The notes under the pieces: generated by a model
The model's input: the letters and a program-made list of their open reading frames with translations, nothing else
Databases searched by the model: none
Told to the model about the DNA's origin: nothing
Part shown: in pieces, positions 58,492 to 64,000 of the stretch
Layout: each line of letters starts with the position of its first letter
Numbering within the stretch: the stretch's first letter is position 1
From: Diphasiastrum complanatum
Lineage: Eukaryota; Streptophyta; Lycopodiopsida; Lycopodiales; Lycopodiaceae
Direction: 5' to 3'
Length of the DNA stretch: 64,000 nt
NCBI GenBank assembly: GCA_029204225.1
Contig: CM055098.1
Coordinates: forward strand, 46,848,287 to 46,912,286
Made by a program: the position numbers and the translations under genes

Positions 58492-60110
58492 GTGGTAGTT
58501 GGTAGGTCACGTCGACACCATGCCGGTTGTTGGCAGGGCATGTGGCCTGAGGTTGACCTCATACACGGGGATGTGGCTACATCCCATGGTTCAAGCGCCC
58601 GCAAATGGAGATGCTACCGTTGCGTTCTAGAGTTCACCGGGTCACTCACTAGCGTCAAGGCCCATTTGTTACGATTGACCAGGCCAAATGGGCGGGGCAT
58701 GGGTATATCAGCATGCGGCTCCATTACAGATGCTAAGGTAGAGAGGCTACGAGAGACATACGGCCATGATGGGTCGGTCAGCCAACCAGCCACTGAGACC
58801 CGCATGGAGTTTTTTCTAGCAGAAAGGGCAGAGCTCATAGGTCCAAGGTGCAGGGCCTAGCGATGCAAGGGATACAGGTACAGGGCCTAGCTGTAGAGGG
58901 GATACAGGTGCAAGGCCTAGCCACAGGGGGGCATCATCACCACCTACCCATGACAGTCACTCGGTGCCTGCCGCACATGCAGGGCACCTGGGTCTGTGTT
59001 GCGCATTCTATCAATCTGCTGATCCACGACATGTGCGCACTCCCCTGGATCCATGAGGTATCCTTTCCATACCTTCTTTCTTGTCTTTTATGCTGGTTTT
59101 GTTGTTATCATTTCCTTGCTTTGCTCGGCCCGTAACAATTTTCTGATGGGTGTTTGTCTTGCAGATTACTGCTCAGGCCATGCGTGTGGTTAGCTTCGTC
59201 ACCAAGAAGTAGCGGTTGTTGGCCCTATTTTGTAGCTTCTCGCGCTTGGATCTCAGAAAGCCGACACCCACAGGGTTTGGCTACTACTTCGTGGTGCTCG
59301 AGCGTCTGGCGGTTGTGCAAGACCACTTACGGAGGATGGTGGCCAGCATTGTATTAGATGAGTTCAGAGCCCGTGGCAAGGATGCAGTTAATTTCCAGGC
59401 GACTGTATATGGAGATGAATTCTGGACATGGGCATTGGAGTTGATTGATGTGCTAAGGCCTGTTTTTTGTGTGTTGCGCCAAGTAGACCGAGAGGGATGC
59501 ACTCTCGGTCTCATATACAAGTTCATGGACCACATTGGAGAGGTGCTGACCAGATCCCCCTTGGATGAGGCTAGGTACAATTCCTTTCCCCTGTCTGTGC
59601 TATGTTTCGATTTCATCTTGTAATTTCGCATGAGAATTGACTAATGATTGTGTCTTGTGTTGTTGGGTGTTGCAGGAGGTAGGAGCTGATAGACATTTGT
59701 CAGTAGAGGTGGGACTATTTCCACAGGCCCATCCATGCAATAGTCCACATGTTGCACCCCTTGTGGCGCACCACGGGGACCCGGAGCTCCATAGAAGACA
59801 GACATCATGCCTTCGCAGGGTCTGGGACTTGGGACCTTAGACACGCAGAGACGATGATCTAGGGGGCGGCCTAGAGGTAGCGACAAGAGTGGGGGGATCA
59901 GAGGCAGCCAGCGGGGTGGTAGAGGGATAAGGAGAAGGACAGGAGAGAGCCAGGTTGGAGTAAGGGGTGGAGGCAGGGGCAGGAGCAGCGGCACACGCAG
60001 ACGCAGAGCCAGTGCATCACCACCACCGATCTCACCTTCGTCATCAAACAGAGAGTCCCTATTTCATTCTCAGATGACTTTGACTACCAGTCCGAGGAGA
60101 TAGTGTCTAG
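58492..60110 (+). pseudogene. hAT-family transposase remnant (BED finger and DUF659-like)
   Basis: A BED-type zinc-finger segment at about 58595-58720 (WRCYRCVLEFTGSLTSVKAH) opens the gene. After a conserved HSINLLIHDMCALPWIHE block there is an intron-like gap (59060-59164, GTATCC...TTGCAG). Then comes RFGYYF-type text: GFGYYFVVLERLAVVQDHLR, YGDEFWTWALELIDVLRPVF, LRQVDREGCTLGLIYKFMD. A second gap (59574-59675, donor GTACAA, acceptor TTGCAG) leads to RWDYFHRPIHAIVHMLHP. The tail is Arg/Ser-rich. In-frame stops, for example TAG at 59210-59212, kill it. hAT transposases cut and paste DNA elements; no terminal inverted repeats were found. No SPIRRIG-like exon lies in it. Confidence 0.75.
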
Positions 60111-60214
60111 CTGATTTTGTATCATATTACTGTTAGCATTTCATTGTAATGGACCAATTCGTTGCTTCGCGGCACGAGATTGTATATATTGGTATATTTA
60201 TGCATTTGTCTTAT

Positions 60215-60277
60215 CTCTTCAGTATGATTCAGTATGGTTCCTTGTGGTTTCAGTTCGGTTTGTTGTGATCTCAGATG

Positions 60278-60316
<39 letters not shown>
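60215..60316. repeat. 150-bp unit (partial copy 1) and GA tract
   Basis: CTCTTCAGTATG...CGGTTTGTTGTGATCTCAGATGG followed by GA at 60281-60316. Same text at 60962-61112 and 62712-62854. Confidence 0.7.
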
Positions 60317-60321
<5 letters not shown>

Positions 60322-60938
60322 TTTATTAACATCTTTTCCATGCCAAAAGGCATATAAGACAAATAATTACATATCAAGTATGTGAACCACATGGGAGCGT
60401 ATGAAAAACGTCTCCGAGACTGAAAGAAAAGCATATAAAATAGACCTAAATACAATTACCAGTGTTAACTAAACCAAAAAGGTATAGAGCAAGAAATAGT
60501 TGTGTATAATGGGAACAAGCCGTAGATCATGTCCTGGAGGTGATGATGATACACTGCTGCTACTACTAAAGAAAGATGTAATACAAGCTGCAGTGGGGAG
60601 TGAAACTATGAGGATGTCGTCGTCGAATGTAGGGAGGACGTCTCCTCGTGGTAGGACGAATAGGTCTGACTGCAGGGTAATGTTGGGAGGTGCACTGCCT
60701 CTCATCTCTGTGGAAGTCGTGTCCTCACCATCGACATCATCATCTGAGTCTGGGACTGGTCATGAGCGTCGTCTGGAGAAAAAGGAGGTAATCTGAAGCT
60801 GTGTGTCTGGAGTAGTTTGACGCAGAGGTTGGAGATCTCGTCGTAATAGAAGCATCTCTCGGATCATAAGTGCAACACAACATGGATCCTCATAGGTAAC
60901 CAGTGAGCGCAAAGTAAGTGGTGTATCCCTGAACAAGC
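60317..60938 (-). mobile_element. LINE 3' end, 5'-truncated (copy A)
   Basis: Minus strand, ending with TTAATAAAGCTTT and then (CT)n instead of a poly-A tail. Colinear and closely similar to 61136-61760 of copy B, including the words CTGGAGAAAAAGGAGGTAATCTGAAG on the plus strand. It contains only the last coding part (MRGSAPPNITLQS…) and 3' untranslated region. It is truncated near 60938. Confidence 0.7.
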
Positions 60939-60961
60939 AATACTAATTGGATGGAGAGGGA

Positions 60962-61135
60962 ACATGTGTCGTGTCTCTTCAGTATGGTTCATTATGGGTC
61001 CAATGACATGATTTGGTATGTTTCAATACGATTCAGTATGGTCAGCATGATTTAGTATGATTCAGTATGGTTCTTTGTGATTTCAATTCGGTTTGTTGTG
61101 ATCTCAGATGGAGAGAGAGAAAGAAAGAAAGAAAG
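60962..61135. repeat. 150-bp unit (copy 2) and GA/GAAA tract
   Basis: ACATGTGTCGTGTCTCTTCA...CTCAGATGG followed by GAGAGAGAGAAAGAAAGAAA. Internally rich in GTATGGTTCA words at about 10-bp spacing. Confidence 0.75.
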
Positions 61136-62662
61136 AAAGCTTTATTAATGTCTTTTCCATGCCAAACGGCATATAAGACAAATAAGTACATATCAAGTAT
61201 GTGGACCATCTGGGAGCGTATGAAAAACGTCTCCAAAAAACTGAAAAAGCATATATTATAAATCTAAACACAATTATCAGTGTTAACTAAACCAAAAGGA
61301 AGAAAGCAAGAAATGGCTATGTATAATCGAAGCAAGCTGCAGATCAAGTCCTAGAGGTGACACTGCTATTGTTGTTGCTGCTGCTACTGAATAAAGGTGT
61401 AATACAAGCTGTAGTGGGGAGTGAAACTGAGATCTGCTGCCGATGTCGAATGTATGGAGGACTTCTCCTCGTAGTAGGCCGAAGAGGCCTAGCTACTGGG
61501 CAATGCTGGGAGTTGCACTGCCTCTGATCTCTGTGGAAAGTCGTGTCCTCATCCTCGTCAACATCATCTAAGTCTGGGACTGGTCATGAACGTCGTCTGG
61601 AGAAAAAGGAGGTAATCTGAAGCTGTGTGTCAGGAGCAATCTGATGTTGAGGCTGGAGATCCCGTCGTAATAGAAACATCTCTCGGACCATAAGTGCAAC
61701 ACAACGTGGATCCTCATATGTAACAAGTGAGCGCAAAGTAACTGGTGTATCCCTGAACAAGCCCCTAGGGAACAAATCTGGCAGATCCTCTCCTCTCGTG
61801 GGGTACCCTGAAACCGGCCAGTCTCAATCTCAAGCTGGTGTGAAGAGACACGAAGTTGACCCAATATGAATCTGATACCATGTGATAATCCAGATCGTAG
61901 GTACAGTGGTAGCAGTGGGGACCCTGATACATCTGTCTCCAAAAAATGAAGCCGATAAAAGTCGGATTTGACACCCAACTGACCATTCCAGGCTCGATCT
62001 AGGTAATGAATTGTCTGATGTAGTCATGGGTACCAGAAGGAAGGGCAGTGGTAGAGATGCCGAGTGTGCTAAGAAGTCTGGAGGCCTGAGAAAACCAAGC
62101 CACATGGTAGCCCTGACTGTGAAGATGAAATGAGAGCATCCTGAGTATATCTCTGCTCAGAAGACTGGAACGCACTGACGCGCTGAATATATGTGATGAG
62201 ATGGAGTAAGGCATCAAGGTACATGGGCAGGACCGCAAACTCAGCAAGGATGATCTGATGTGGTACTGAAGGCTTAGCCCGAATCATGCGTGAAAGCATA
62301 GTGATCTGTAACCGTGAGATACTAGCCCAGTCAGATGAGGTAAGGCCCGTGCACCATGCAGCCAATGCATATAGAGTTGTAGGAGAAACAATGGTGTCAA
62401 AAAGCCGACACTTACTCGAGGCATCTCGAATAGACTTACGGAAGCAAAATCTCTCCATCTGGGCAAGGGAAGCATGGCCTTTCCCAAGCCTACTAGAGGC
62501 TGCCTGTCTCATACTAAATATAGGACCAATAAAAAGGGTGCCCAAGTAAGTGTAGGAAGGGACAATCTCTAACGGCCGACTGTCAAAAAGGAGCTCATGT
62601 CTCAACATAAAGCTCCTGGAAGTGTTGAAGATCATCACCTTGCTCTTCACAATGTTCACCCC

Positions 62663-62663
<1 letters not shown>
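61136..62663 (-). mobile_element. LINE retrotransposon 3' half, 5'-truncated (copy B)
   Basis: Minus strand. At 62663 it starts inside the RT C-terminal region: VNIVKSKVMIFNTSR, YTYLGTLF, SRLGKGHASLAQMERFCFRK, VSPTTLYALAAWCTGLTSSD and LQITMLSRMI, typical for plant L1-type LINEs after the RT core. The C-terminal zinc module follows in another frame: SHQLEIETGRFQGTPREERI and CQICSLGACSGIHQLLCAHL. The 3' end has TTAATAAAGC. Frameshifts near 62069 and 61978 break the ORF. A GA tract abuts both ends. Confidence 0.8.

Positions 62664-62711
<48 letters not shown>
62664..62711. repeat. (GA)n tract at the 5' truncation point of LINE copy B
   Basis: 48 bp of pure GA. Confidence 0.95.

Positions 62712-64000
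<1,289 letters not shown>

Overview
The window reads as nuclear DNA of a seed plant, most likely an angiosperm, since the only conserved host gene matches the plant SPIRRIG class of BEACH proteins. I cannot name the species. Everything else I recognise is transposable element (TE) or repeat: Ty3/gypsy and Ty1/copia LTR elements, a chromovirus, a LINE family, a hAT transposase remnant, minisatellites and long GA/CT tracts. No tRNA, rRNA, CRISPR or bacterial-type operon was seen.

Host gene. A SPIRRIG-like gene (WD40/BEACH/PH family) lies on the minus strand from 56254 down to the stop codon at 19952. I traced 16 exons whose junction phases all agree and whose summed length is 10,707 nt (3,568 codons plus stop). 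N-terminal exons upstream of 56254 were not found. Domain order in the protein is armadillo-like helices, concanavalin/LamG-like, more helices, PH-like, BEACH, WD40, C-terminal FYVE finger. One intron uses a GC-AG border. Two introns are very large: 16.2 kb (39360-55602) and 7.1 kb (30110-37183), both filled with TEs.

Layout. (1) 253-10835: a minus-strand Ty3/gypsy element with 1.0-1.2 kb LTRs and a perfect ATCTC target duplication; its pol is broken, extra ORFs lie beyond integrase, and 25-bp minisatellites occur on both sides of pol. (2) 10.8-18.7 kb: repeat-rich DNA with two degenerate tandem arrays, a gypsy LTR and a copia gag remnant. (3) 19.95-30.1 kb: the compact 3' half of the SPIRRIG-like gene. 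(4) 30.1-37.2 kb: intron with LTR, copia and dispersed-repeat remnants. (5) 37.2-39.4 kb: four further exons. (6) 39.4-55.6 kb: giant intron with copia remnants and a chromovirus (44457-50733) nested inside the gag of an older minus-strand gypsy element, then a chromodomain/LTR remnant. (7) 55.6-56.3 kb: the two most upstream exons found. (8) 57.6-64 kb: a duplicated block, a hAT transposase remnant, and two LINE 3' ends embedded in copies of a 150-bp unit with GA tracts.

The TE genes do not cooperate with the host gene. What links them is position: the retroelements account for much of its intron length. I found no convincing evidence of an undescribed functional system. The strongest leads are the FYVE tail and GC-AG intron of the host gene, the paired minisatellites and extra ORFs of the first element, and the repeated LINE/GA-tract architecture near the right end.
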